Part shown: positions 41,152-51,156 of the stretch, piece after piece
Position numbering within the stretch: position 1 is the stretch's first letter
How the letters are laid out: the number at the start of each line of letters is the position of its first letter
Notes under the pieces: model-generated
What the model saw: the letters and a program-made list of their open reading frames with translations, nothing else
What the model was told of the DNA's origin: nothing
Database searches by the model: none
Assembly: GCA_015485155.1 (NCBI GenBank)
Contig: WFUF01000025.1
Coordinates: 248,001-312,000 of the forward strand
Length of the DNA stretch: 64,000 nt
Source: Robiginitomaculum sp.
GTDB taxonomy: Bacteria; Pseudomonadota; Alphaproteobacteria; Caulobacterales; Maricaulaceae
Direction: 5' to 3'
Made by a program: the position numbers and the translations under genes

Positions 41152-41241
41152 GGAGAGGTGCCAGAGTGGTCGAATGGGGCGGTCTCGAAAACCGTTGAGC
41201 GTTTGCGCGTTCCCAGGGTTCGAATCCCTGTCTCTCCGCCA
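41152..41241 (+). tRNA. tRNA-Ser (anticodon CGA), CCA encoded
   Basis: GGAGAGGTGCCAGAGTGGTCGAATGGGGCGGTCTCGAAAACCG...GGGTTCGAATCCCTGTCTCTCCGCCA; loop CTCGAAA; long variable arm. Confidence 0.93.
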
Positions 41242-41490
41242 TTTTTTTGATATCGCGCCAGTTCGCTGCGCTCACTGCTCCGATGGGGTGCGCTGACCGC
41301 GCGGCGCCCGGTCGGGCGCTAGGCATCAAGTTCGACTTCGTTCCGAACTCTCCACCATTATCGTTTTTTCATGGCATGCGGGCTACTCCCGGCTGTGGAT
41401 TGGTCGAGCAGCAGGTTTTGCTTGGGTTAGTTTAAACAGCTAACAGCCAGTTCGAACCCTTGGAGTTCAAACTGGCTTTGGGTTGGTGTA

Positions 41491-44076
41491 TCAACGTTTT
41501 TTGAACGGATCAGAATAACGAGAATCGTTCAAAAAGCTTTCATCAGTCAGGGTCTCAAGGAATGCAACCAGAGCCGCTTTTTCCGTTGCTGATAAATTAA
41601 AGCGACGGGGCAGGCCTGTTTGCGGATCACGCAGCCGCGGTGAGAGGTCTGGGTGATCCTGAATGCCGGAATTATAGAACTCCACAACTTCCTCTAAGGT
41701 GTTAAAGCGTCCATCATGCATAAAGGGTGGGCGGATCGCTATGTTTCGCAATGAAGGTGATTTGAACCTACCGTTTCCTGCTCCCTGATCAGCATCAGTA
41801 TTTGCATCAAGGCCATTATTGTGGGCCATATCAAGTGACTGAACCACAGTGGCATGACAACTGGAACACATTAGGGATTGTACACCAGAACCTGGCGTCG
41901 GCTGAAACAGTGCCAGCCCCAGCCTTTCCTGATCGGTAAACACGCTTGCAAAATCTGGCTGCGAAGGTGTACCGGCGATATAGGCTTGATCATACTTTGA
42001 GTTTACGGAGACCATCGAGCGTACGAATTGAGCCAGAGCTTTGGATATTCTGTCCGGTGTTATGGCACTGTCACCAAATGCGGTATCAAATAAAGCAGGG
42101 TAAAACGTAACAGCTTGTAATTTTGGTACCAGTGTTGCCAAACTCATACCCATTTCAACGTGATCCTGAATGGGCATCAAGACCTGTTCTTCAAGTGTTG
42201 CAGCCCGTTCATCCCAGAAAAATGCTTCCGGGGCATAAAATCGTGAGTTGGCCAATCCCATGGAATGACGCCCGGTGAGGCCTTGGTCAAAGCCTATGCT
42301 TAGGCGGTTCGAATCTGAAAATCCGATTGCCTGATCATGGCATGATGCGCAAGATACGGTGTCATTTATGCTCAGGCGTTTATCATAGAATAAAACCCGG
42401 CCCAAGGTAGCGCCAGCATTGGTAACCGGATTATTGGCAGGCGTATTGTCAGTAGCGATGGCCGTGGTTTGACCGGGGCCCATCAATACGGTTTGAGTAA
42501 TATGGGCGGGCAGGTTTTCGGCCGCTGAGACATAATCAAGCTGCACAGCCGGCAAGTCCGGGGTGCCTTGCAAGGTACGCAAGGCAACAGAAGTTGAGCC
42601 ACGAATGGCTGTACCCTCTTTGAACAAAATATTGACCCGTCGCAGGGCGGGGTCATATTGCCAAACCGTGTTTGAGTCGGCAAAAACTGCAAAAGACGGG
42701 GTTTCTCCTGCGCCGATGGTCAAAACGGTTTCTGTGGCAGGATTTGCTAGGCATGCACCGCTATTGGGGTCGGTTTGACAGACCAGCAATGAAACCGGGT
42801 AGGATGAATCTGCGGTAGATTGTGCCGTGACTGTGATCTCACCGCTAACTCCGACATTTGATGTGGCAACAACAAAGGCGCCACCTTTTTCACGGTCGAT
42901 CATATCAACCACGCCTGCTTCGGTGTTTAAACCAACAGCAGAACCTGTTTCACTTACCGCGATAATATCAGGAACATCTGTATCCGAGGCAGAAAAGAAC
43001 AAGGTATTAAGCCCGGAAATGATCACGGCTGATTGCCGGTTTGAACATGAAAACTCTATGGGAAGGTCCAGACCGGGATTTTGTGCAGAGTTGGCCGTAA
43101 AAGAAAAAACAAAGCTTTGTGCGGCATTTGCTGCAATGACCACTCTTTGATTGACCGTGCCAACTGGCAAATTTGAGGCATCTGTTTGCTGAAAGCTAAA
43201 GGTGCCTGCAGGGCCAGCACCATTCATCGATAATCCGCAGTCCAGCGCATCAGTGGAAGCAGGGTTAATGATTGTGGCAAATGCTGTTGCCGCTATCCCG
43301 GTCTTTACCGAGCGTGAGGAAGGTAAAACAGCGGCAACCAGAGCGACATTCTCATCAGCTACCAATGGTGCGGCAGTAGCAATCGTAGCGCCGGAAGCTT
43401 TCAATACCGTGTCCGTATAAGAATCTGGCGCTTTTCTGGTGGCAACAAGCTCAATTGGAGCCAGAGAGTTTTCTGCGCGAAGCTGATTCATCCGGCTGGT
43501 GATATATTGCAGTCTTGCTGTTGTAGATAGGCCGTACTTATCTTCAAATTCAGAAGTAAACCAGGCAACGGCGGAACCGGAGTTTAGGGTTAAGGCCTGG
43601 CTTAGCAAGGTTTTTATTTCCAGTTTGGCCGATAGCAGGCTTGAGGAGTTTGCAGCAACCAAAGAGGTAGGAGTTAGTGCCTCACTGTGAATCATATAGC
43701 TTGGATTGCCATTTATACTCAATTGACCAAATCCACGTCCACCGGATACCAGCAACTCCAGACGGTGACCGGATTTCTCTGCATAGCCTTGCAGCAGGGT
43801 GCCGCCTAAATGCAAAGGCTGCACATTGGTCACCATAATAGAAATTTGTTCTCCGTTCAGGGCCTGTACTTGTAGCAAATCCCCCTTTTGCACTTTGTTT
43901 ATGTCATCTTTGAACAAAAGGTTTGCGCGTATAGAGCTGGACGAGCCATCTTGTTGAAGTTGCCATAAAGGTAGTTCTGCAGGCTGCGCCTGGCCGTTAT
44001 TTGGCTGTCCAAAGAAAGAAGTAAAAAAAACAATAATGGCGCTTAACCATATTGGAAAATTATTTCTATTTTGCAT
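41491..44076 (-). CDS. Di-haem cytochrome c peroxidase-type protein with large N-terminal extension
   Basis: Two CxxCH motifs (CASCH, CSSCH), KSPSLRNIAIRPPFMHDGRFNTLEEVVEFYNSG. Confidence 0.88.
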   Translation of the reverse strand: MQNRNNFPIWLSAIIVFFTSFFGQPNNGQAQPAELPLWQLQQDGSSSSIRANLLFKDDINKVQKGDLLQVQALNGEQISIMVTNVQPLHLGGTLLQGYAEKSGHRLELLVSGGRGFGQLSINGNPSYMIHSEALTPTSLVAANSSSLLSAKLEIKTLLSQALTLNSGSAVAWFTSEFEDKYGLSTTARLQYITSRMNQLRAENSLAPIELVATRKAPDSYTDTVLKASGATIATAAPLVADENVALVAAVLPSSRSVKTGIAATAFATIINPASTDALDCGLSMNGAGPAGTFSFQQTDASNLPVGTVNQRVVIAANAAQSFVFSFTANSAQNPGLDLPIEFSCSNRQSAVIISGLNTLFFSASDTDVPDIIAVSETGSAVGLNTEAGVVDMIDREKGGAFVVATSNVGVSGEITVTAQSTADSSYPVSLLVCQTDPNSGACLANPATETVLTIGAGETPSFAVFADSNTVWQYDPALRRVNILFKEGTAIRGSTSVALRTLQGTPDLPAVQLDYVSAAENLPAHITQTVLMGPGQTTAIATDNTPANNPVTNAGATLGRVLFYDKRLSINDTVSCASCHDQAIGFSDSNRLSIGFDQGLTGRHSMGLANSRFYAPEAFFWDERAATLEEQVLMPIQDHVEMGMSLATLVPKLQAVTFYPALFDTAFGDSAITPDRISKALAQFVRSMVSVNSKYDQAYIAGTPSQPDFASVFTDQERLGLALFQPTPGSGVQSLMCSSCHATVVQSLDMAHNNGLDANTDADQGAGNGRFKSPSLRNIAIRPPFMHDGRFNTLEEVVEFYNSGIQDHPDLSPRLRDPQTGLPRRFNLSATEKAALVAFLETLTDESFLNDSRYSDPFKKR

Positions 44077-44470
44077 ATTAGTCCCCTAATGCAGCACTTA
44101 AAACATATGGATACTGGCACGCCTCTATGGCGCAACAGTTTCTACTTATTGTGGAAATTTATATATTAGGCATAACTAATAAACAACAACAAATTTTGTA
44201 TGGGAATTTATCCCATTTAATTCTGGGAGAAATTTTCCATGAGTTTCAAGTGCTTACAAATAGAAATGGCGGGTTCTAGTGCAGACAAAGTAGGGCTTAG
44301 CGGCTTCCAGTATGCACTTGTCACAATGAAATCCGTGGTAGTTCTCTTGTCTAGCGCCTCAACTTGCCTTGCCAGAGCAACTATATCCCTCTTTCAAGGT
44401 TCAAAATTAGTCCTTGATTAAAACGGATGCTATAAATTCAAGTGGCGCGATACAATATATGCCAAGATTA

Positions 44471-45562
44471 TTAAGCCTGGAGGCTACCATAATTTTGGCG
44501 TGAGATAATGTTTAGTCTTTCATCATAGTACACGAGTTCAACTGGAAAATTGGTCGCCTTTAGGTCAAATATGGCGTTCTCTTTATTGAGCATTTTGGTC
44601 TTCCGCCGCCATTCTCCTTGGATGACTACCAATATTGGATAAATGCGTGTCACTTCCTTCTTAACAGCAGAGAATCTTTCAAGAATTGTGAGTGCTTCAG
44701 ATTGAACTAGTTTTTTATTCTTGTATTTGGGTTTGAACTGATCCCAGTTCATTTTGACCTCTATCGGGATAGCCCATTCGTTCCTCGGGCCTTGAATGAG
44801 AAAATCAATTCGCCGACGTGATAGAGATCCCGGCTTATACTCGCTGCGAATTCTCAATGAGGAAGGTAAATCTTCCCGCAAATAGTGATAAAGTAAAGCA
44901 TTGAAGTCACCCTCACAGGGAAAACTATGGCCTCGCTCCTGTTCATGCTCAAAATTACACCAGAAATAGCTCTGAAATTGCCCTTTTCCATTTCCGTAAA
45001 GGTTGAGGCACTTATCAATACAACTGCTGACGATTTGAACGACCCCATCCATTGATGGTATTTTTTGATCGAAATGTTTGTTGGTCGTCGCGACCCCCGT
45101 GATCTTAGGACCCCCAATAACACGAAATGAATCTGTCGCGGGATGTTTTTTGGGTATGTGCTCAGCCGGTATTTCAAGCGGGTTCAGCGAAACTAACCAT
45201 ATTCCGTCAGCTCTTCTGTTATAGCTGTCCAGCTTTTTAATCTCATCGCCAAGTTCCTTTTCGCCTAGTTTGACCTTCAATTCGATGATGTGATCCACCT
45301 TGTAATTGAACTTTTGAAACACAAATGGGTCACACAATAGCAGGTCTGCTTTCTTAGGGTTTCCATTTTCCACCTTTCCTTCAGCATGGAGTCTAGGTGT
45401 TAATGCGCCATTTTCGGCCTGGGAAAGCGGCACGCCTTTGTACTTTGTGAGTGCCAATTGGTGGAAGAGTTCGTGCTTAAACTCTGCTTCGTTATCAAAG
45501 CGCCATTCGGACTCGGAAAACGCATATGTTGCATCTAGAGCTGAGAGAATATTATTATGCAT
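44471..45562 (-). CDS. Hypothetical protein with two PD-(D/E)XK-like nuclease motifs
   Basis: KADLLLCDP...HIIELKVK (N-terminal half) and RRIDFLIQGPRNEWAIPIEVKMNW (C-terminal half). Confidence 0.65.
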   Translation of the reverse strand: MHNNILSALDATYAFSESEWRFDNEAEFKHELFHQLALTKYKGVPLSQAENGALTPRLHAEGKVENGNPKKADLLLCDPFVFQKFNYKVDHIIELKVKLGEKELGDEIKKLDSYNRRADGIWLVSLNPLEIPAEHIPKKHPATDSFRVIGGPKITGVATTNKHFDQKIPSMDGVVQIVSSCIDKCLNLYGNGKGQFQSYFWCNFEHEQERGHSFPCEGDFNALLYHYLREDLPSSLRIRSEYKPGSLSRRRIDFLIQGPRNEWAIPIEVKMNWDQFKPKYKNKKLVQSEALTILERFSAVKKEVTRIYPILVVIQGEWRRKTKMLNKENAIFDLKATNFPVELVYYDERLNIISRQNYGSLQA

Positions 45563-45633
45563 TTGCTAAAACCCTTAAGATTTCTTGATTCAATTTTTAT
45601 ACAGCTCCCTTGAGTGCATAGCAAAATACTGCC

Positions 45634-46431
45634 CTAAAGCGCATCAATTTTTGTGCGCAGGCTAAGTAAATCCTGCCAGCATTCTCGCTTGCTGATGGGT
45701 TTGCGTAATACAAATGCCGGGTGAAATATCGGCAATAACGGAATAACAGTATTCGCAGTATGGCCATTCTGCATGTGATATTCCGCCCATTTTCCACGCA
45801 GGCGGGTAATTCCTGTATCCGTTGCCAGCAGGGTTTTTGTTGAACTGCCACCAATTGAAACCAGAATTTTAGGCTTGAGCAGTGAAATATGCCGCTCCAC
45901 AAATGGCAGGCACATGGCTGATTCTTCCGAATCTGGCGTACGATTGCCCTTTGGCCGCCAAAAAACTGCATTGGTAATGTAAAGATCGTCCTCGCCCAGA
46001 CCGATACTGGCAAACATTTTGTCCAGAAACTGCCCTGAGCGGCCGACAAAGGGCTTGCCAACCCTGTCTTCATCGCGGCCCGGGGCTTCACCGATCAGCA
46101 TTATCTCAGCCTTGGGGTTTCCGCGGGCAATTACTGCCTTGCTGGCATTCAAAGACAAGCTGCCAGCATCAAACGTACTAATGGCGGCAATCAGCTCATC
46201 CAGAGTTTTACAGGATGCGGCCCTTTCGCGGGCTATTGCCACACGATCAATTGATGCCGGTCTGAATGTGGCCGGTTTTTGCAGTTCGGGTTTTGCTGTG
46301 CCGCCTGATTTTCCTGATCCGGATTTTTGTAGCAAGGCAGAGGACAATGGAGCAATATCCACCCCGGCATCGTCCCACCATTGGGATAGATTGCTTGCCG
46401 CATTTTCAAGTTCATCTTGCACGAGGGACAC
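45634..46431 (-). CDS. Uracil-DNA glycosylase (family 4/5)
   Basis: IMLIGEAPGRDEDRVGKPFVGRSGQFLDKM, YITNAVFWRPKGNRTP, IFHPAFVLR. Confidence 0.93.
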   Translation of the reverse strand: MSLVQDELENAASNLSQWWDDAGVDIAPLSSALLQKSGSGKSGGTAKPELQKPATFRPASIDRVAIARERAASCKTLDELIAAISTFDAGSLSLNASKAVIARGNPKAEIMLIGEAPGRDEDRVGKPFVGRSGQFLDKMFASIGLGEDDLYITNAVFWRPKGNRTPDSEESAMCLPFVERHISLLKPKILVSIGGSSTKTLLATDTGITRLRGKWAEYHMQNGHTANTVIPLLPIFHPAFVLRKPISKRECWQDLLSLRTKIDAL

Positions 46432-46505
46432 CTGTTTTAAGGCGTCATCATACAGGTTTTACCTGATTTACAAAGTCAAAACAGCCAAACAGACGGTAAA
46501 ACAGG

Positions 46506-47528
46506 TTATGCATCGGCAAATGGGATAAGTTTTTGCTTGCCCTCGTCCCACAGGCCAAGACGAATAGAGCGCAAGCTTGTCCACAAGGTAATACGCCGAA
46601 TATCGGCCAACTCTGGATGGTCGCGCAATACCTGCGGCAACCGGTAATAGGGGATTCTGGAGTTTAGGTGATGCACATGATGAATGCCGATATTGGCAGT
46701 AAACCAGCGCAAAACCCCAGGCAGATCATAATAGGAGCTTCCAAGCAGGGCCGCATTTTGCAAGTCCCATTCCTTGTCACGACTCCAAAACGTGTTTTCA
46801 AACTGGTGCTGCACATAAAACAACCAGACACCAACCGAAGTTGCCACAGCAGTAATTGGAATATGCACTAGCAGGAACGGGCCAATTCCGATTGACCGGA
46901 TCAAAAGCGCCGCAGCTATCAGGATCGCCAGATTAGTTCCCATAGCGCTTAGCCAATAGCGCCAGCCAGCACCCATAAATCCGAATGGCAGGCGCTGGCG
47001 AATCCAGAAATTATAGGCAGGCCCGATACCAAACAAAACCAGAGGGTGTCGATATAAACGATAGCCAAAACGGCCCAGTGGCGATAGTTTTCGATACTCG
47101 CTCAAAGTCATAACTTCGATATCACCCATGCCACGCTTGTCCAGATTGCCGGAAGTTGCGTGATGCATGGCATGGGAGCGACGCCACACATAATAAGGCG
47201 TAAGGGTAATAATTCCAAAACATCGCCCGACCCAATCGTTAAAGGCTCGTTTTTGGAAAAATGCGCCATGGCCGCAATCATGTTGAATCAGAAACAGACG
47301 AACCATAAACCCCGCCGCCGGTATGCTTAGCGCCAGTGTTAGCCAATAACTAATTGAAAGCGATGCCCACGCTGCCGCCCATAACAGCAAAAATGGCACT
47401 AAAGTCATAATGATTTCAAGCACGCTACGCCCAAAATCCGGCTTCCAGTATTGCGCCAGTATCGGGATCCAGTTTTGCTGTTTTGGCGATGAACCTGCAA
47501 CAGGGCCACCTTTTGGTTCCGGATCCAT
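46506..47528 (-). CDS. Fatty acid desaturase
   Basis: Histidine boxes HDCGH, HAMHH, HHVHH in a multi-TM protein. Confidence 0.92.
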   Translation of the reverse strand: MDPEPKGGPVAGSSPKQQNWIPILAQYWKPDFGRSVLEIIMTLVPFLLLWAAAWASLSISYWLTLALSIPAAGFMVRLFLIQHDCGHGAFFQKRAFNDWVGRCFGIITLTPYYVWRRSHAMHHATSGNLDKRGMGDIEVMTLSEYRKLSPLGRFGYRLYRHPLVLFGIGPAYNFWIRQRLPFGFMGAGWRYWLSAMGTNLAILIAAALLIRSIGIGPFLLVHIPITAVATSVGVWLFYVQHQFENTFWSRDKEWDLQNAALLGSSYYDLPGVLRWFTANIGIHHVHHLNSRIPYYRLPQVLRDHPELADIRRITLWTSLRSIRLGLWDEGKQKLIPFADA

Positions 47529-47762
47529 ATAAATATCCTGATTTTATCTTCTAAACGGTCGAGCCTTGCTTCTAACCCATCAAAGCAGTACACACAAACC
47601 CGAACTGCCAAAACATACAGTCTCAAAGTAAAAGTTGAATCCTATAAAGAAGTAAAATCACGGCTTTAGCTACCAATCTGCCCCCATAGTTGTAACAATT
47701 AGTGTGACAATGGGCCGCTGGCACTGAGCATTTCAGGCTCACTGCCATATGAAAGAAATTTT

Positions 47763-49094
47763 ATGATACAATTCTCTGAACTTGGCCTTGATGGTCTTTT
47801 GCTGCGTGCAATTACCGAAGAAGGATACAAGCATCCGACACCCATTCAGGCCAAAGTCATACCCGCAATGCTAAATGGAGCGGATATAGTTGGCATTGCC
47901 CAGACCGGCACCGGTAAAACCGCAGCCTTTGTGCTGCCATTATTACATCAGCACGAGCAAATGCATGGACGGCCCGGGCCAAAATCATGTCATGCCCTGA
48001 TTTTGGCTCCGACCCGTGAATTGGCAACACAGATTGCCGACAGTATCCGCACCTATGGCCGACTGCTGTCTCACAAGGTGGCGGTAATTGTCGGAGGGGT
48101 AAAGCCGGGGCCACAAGTAAAAGCCTTGAGTCAGGGAGTTGATATTGTTGTTGCCACACCGGGCCGACTGGAAGACCTGATCAGTTCCCGTAAATTTCGT
48201 CTGGATAGAACCAAAACAATAGTGCTGGACGAAGCAGACCAAATGCTCGACCTTGGGTTTATGCCTGCCATTCGCCGTCTGCTTGGCCAATTGCCCACCA
48301 AACACCAAACCTTGCTGCTGTCAGCTACCATGCCAAAGCAAATCCGCGTTTTGGCGGCAGAATTTTTGTCCAGCCCAGTTGAAATCTCGGTGGCACCGCA
48401 ATCACAACCCATTGAGCGGATTACGCAAAAGGTTTATTTTGTTGAAAAACCGGCAAAACGAGAGCTGCTTATTGACTTGCTTGCGGATGATGATGTTCGT
48501 CGCGCCATTGTATTTACGCGAACCAAGCACGGCGCCAACAAGGTTGTGCAAAATCTTGAAAAAGCAGGCATTAAGGCTGCGGCCATTCATGGCAATAAAA
48601 GCCAGCGTCAACGAGAAAAAACCCTATCTGCATTCAAGGGAGCACAGTTAAATGTGCTGGTTGCAACAGACATTGCCGCCAGAGGCATTGATATTGATGA
48701 TATCAGCCATGTAATAAATTTTGAAATTCCCAATATAGCTGAAACCTATGTACACCGTATTGGGCGTACAGCCCGGGCCGGCAAAGGCGGAATTGCCATT
48801 TCTCTATGTGATATATCAGAGCGCCCCTTTTTGCGAAGCATAGAAAAACTAATCGGCACAACCATAGAAAAACAAAACCAGCCCGCAGGCAGCAAAACCA
48901 TTGAAGCGGCCCCGATAGTCAAGAATACCGCACCCGTAAACAAACCTCATGCACGTAAAAAGAGGCGGTCAAAGAAGAAAAAGAATACCGAAAAGCAAGC
49001 GGTTTCTGCACTCCGTCACAAGCCGACAACTGCGGCAAAATCACAAAAGCCTGGTCCCCGTAGAAAACATCGACCAAGACGCGGAAGCAAATAA
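47763..49094 (+). CDS. DEAD-box RNA helicase (RhlE-like)
   Basis: AQTGTGKTAAF, PTRELA, DEAD, SAT, HRIGRTARAG; basic C-terminal tail. Confidence 0.93.
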   Translation: MIQFSELGLDGLLLRAITEEGYKHPTPIQAKVIPAMLNGADIVGIAQTGTGKTAAFVLPLLHQHEQMHGRPGPKSCHALILAPTRELATQIADSIRTYGRLLSHKVAVIVGGVKPGPQVKALSQGVDIVVATPGRLEDLISSRKFRLDRTKTIVLDEADQMLDLGFMPAIRRLLGQLPTKHQTLLLSATMPKQIRVLAAEFLSSPVEISVAPQSQPIERITQKVYFVEKPAKRELLIDLLADDDVRRAIVFTRTKHGANKVVQNLEKAGIKAAAIHGNKSQRQREKTLSAFKGAQLNVLVATDIAARGIDIDDISHVINFEIPNIAETYVHRIGRTARAGKGGIAISLCDISERPFLRSIEKLIGTTIEKQNQPAGSKTIEAAPIVKNTAPVNKPHARKKRRSKKKKNTEKQAVSALRHKPTTAAKSQKPGPRRKHRPRRGSK

Positions 49095-49145
49095 AGATAT
49101 GGGTTTGGTAAAATAAATAAGCCTAAGGGCCCCATGACCCTGACC

Positions 49146-49715
49146 CTAGTTCTCCAGTTCTACATCCCAGTACAAATAATCCATCCAGCTTTGGTGTAAA
49201 AAATTCGGAGGAAACTTTCGGCCCATGGCCTGAAGCTCAAATGATGTAGGACGACGTGGCGCTGTTTTTGGTATCATTCCGCAAACTTGCGGCAATTTTC
49301 CACCTTTACGCAAATTGCATGGCGAACAGGCGGTTACAATATTCTCCCAATTAGTGGTTCCACCTTTGGAACGGGGGATAAGATGATCAAAAGTAAGATC
49401 AGAATCGGAGCCACAATACACACAGGAAAAACCATCCCGCAAAAACACATTAAACCGGGTAAAGGCCACTTGCTGTTTTGGGTGCACATAGGACTTTAGC
49501 GCCACCACTGACGGCAGCTTCATACGGGCATTGGGTGAGCGAACAACGTGATCATAACTGGCAATGGTTTGCACCTTGTCCAAGAAAACTGACCTGATCG
49601 CATCCTGCCAGGGAATTAAGGACAGGGGCTGATAGCTAAGCGGAACAAAATCAGCATTCAAAACTAGGCAGGGCCAACCTTTGGCCGCAGGAGTTATCGC
49701 GTTCATAACACCCAT
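49146..49715 (-). CDS. HNH endonuclease
   Basis: CVYCGSDSDLTFDHLIPRSKGGTTNWENIVTACSPCNLRKG. Confidence 0.92.
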   Translation of the reverse strand: MGVMNAITPAAKGWPCLVLNADFVPLSYQPLSLIPWQDAIRSVFLDKVQTIASYDHVVRSPNARMKLPSVVALKSYVHPKQQVAFTRFNVFLRDGFSCVYCGSDSDLTFDHLIPRSKGGTTNWENIVTACSPCNLRKGGKLPQVCGMIPKTAPRRPTSFELQAMGRKFPPNFLHQSWMDYLYWDVELEN

Positions 49716-49885
49716 CCTTGCTGCTCGTGCTGCAAGATATGCCCAAATATATGACCTATAGTGGCTGTGCTGATTGTTTTGAAGGCTCTCCCCTTGAACG
49801 AATATCGATTATGCAAATCATTGCTACCCCCAAAATTGTAAAATTTGCTATTCGCATCAAGTTAAAATCAGAATATTAAAGCCAT

Positions 49886-50746
49886 ATGAGCCAATACAGC
49901 ACCCGTTTTGCCCCATCTCCCACCGGATTGTTGCATTTGGGTCACGCTGCCAGTGCGCTATTGGCGTTTTCATGGGCGAGGAGACAGGGCGCAAAATTTC
50001 ACCTGCGCATCGAGGATATTGACCACACGCGCTGTAAGCCTGAGTTTGAAGCGTCGATTTTTGAAGATTTGCACTGGTTGTGTTTGCAATGGGAAAACCC
50101 GGTGCGCAGACAGTCAAACCATATGGCTGAATATGAAGATGCCCTTAAAAATCTGCAAAACATGGGTTTGGTATATCGGTGTTTTTTAACTCGCTCAGAA
50201 ATATTAGCCACCAGTTTGCAAGCCCCACATGGCGTACAGAAAATCTATCTCGGTCCCAGAAAACAGCTATCAGAAGATGAAGAACACTATTTGCTGCAAC
50301 AAAAAAAACCTTTTGCTTGGCGTTTGTCACTGGCCCGTGCCCGCGATCAACTTGGCGATCAATGGCAGCAATTATGCTGGCTCGAAACCGGAAGCGGCCC
50401 TGATGGCCAGAGCGGGCACATTAAGGCCAAGCCTGAGCTTTTGGGCGATGTGGTGTTGGCGCGCAAGGATATTCAAACCTCATATCATCTGGCGGTTACC
50501 CATGATGATGCAAAGCAATGCATTAGCCATGTAATCAGAGGACAAGACCTGTTTGGAAGCACCCATATACATGTATTGTTGCAAGCACTGCTCGGCTGGC
50601 CAACACCGACATATTACCATCATGGCCTGTTGCTTGATAGCAAGGGAAACCGTCTGGCTAAACGGGACGGATCTACCAGCTTGCGCAGCCTGCGCGCAAC
50701 GGGCCTAAGCCCCCGAGAGGTACAAAAAATGGCGGTTATCAACTAG
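49886..50746 (+). CDS. gluQ: Glutamyl-Q tRNA(Asp) synthetase
   Basis: TRFAPSPTGLLHLGHAASAL, RIEDIDHTRC, GNRLAKRDGSTSLRSLRATGLSPREV; truncated GluRS architecture. Confidence 0.92.
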   Translation: MSQYSTRFAPSPTGLLHLGHAASALLAFSWARRQGAKFHLRIEDIDHTRCKPEFEASIFEDLHWLCLQWENPVRRQSNHMAEYEDALKNLQNMGLVYRCFLTRSEILATSLQAPHGVQKIYLGPRKQLSEDEEHYLLQQKKPFAWRLSLARARDQLGDQWQQLCWLETGSGPDGQSGHIKAKPELLGDVVLARKDIQTSYHLAVTHDDAKQCISHVIRGQDLFGSTHIHVLLQALLGWPTPTYYHHGLLLDSKGNRLAKRDGSTSLRSLRATGLSPREVQKMAVIN

Positions 50747-50913
50747 AACATTCGTTTTGATCAAGGGTTAGTTTATCCCATTTTCTTTGGCCTCTTAACA
50801 GTGCGTTTGGGGTATGATTAGTTTTCGCATGATTACGGTTATGGAGACTCTTTGCAGGTTCCCTTTTCCTGTCTCGCAAGCTCTTGTTGCCTGGCGTTTG
50901 AGAAGTGGAGAAG

Positions 50914-51137
50914 TCAGGCTATGCACCGGTTCTTTACTGCTGTTCTGTTCTTAATGAGTGCGCGACGCGCCTTCACAAGTTCGCCAAGATCCTCAAGGGT
51001 TTGGCTCTGAGCCTCATTGAGAGGCGGTTCCAGTAATTCGCCAAACCGGGCCAGCAGCAAAGCGTCCACTCGGTAGGTTTTGGCAAGCTTGCCAGTGGCC
51101 CCGGCGAACCATCTTGCACGGTGTGGATTGACTTTGG
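50914..51137 (-). pseudogene. IS110-family transposase fragment
   Basis: Minus-strand translation VNPHRARWFAGATGKLAKTYRVDALLLARFGELLEPPLNEAQSQTLEDLGELVKARRALIKNRTAVKNR between stop codons. Confidence 0.75.
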
Positions 51138-51156
51138 AACAGGTTGGGATCAGTGC

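Noticed and set aside
44239-44421. 60-aa plus-strand ORF downstream of the peroxidase
   Set aside because: Short, no recognizable motif or supporting context; likely spurious.
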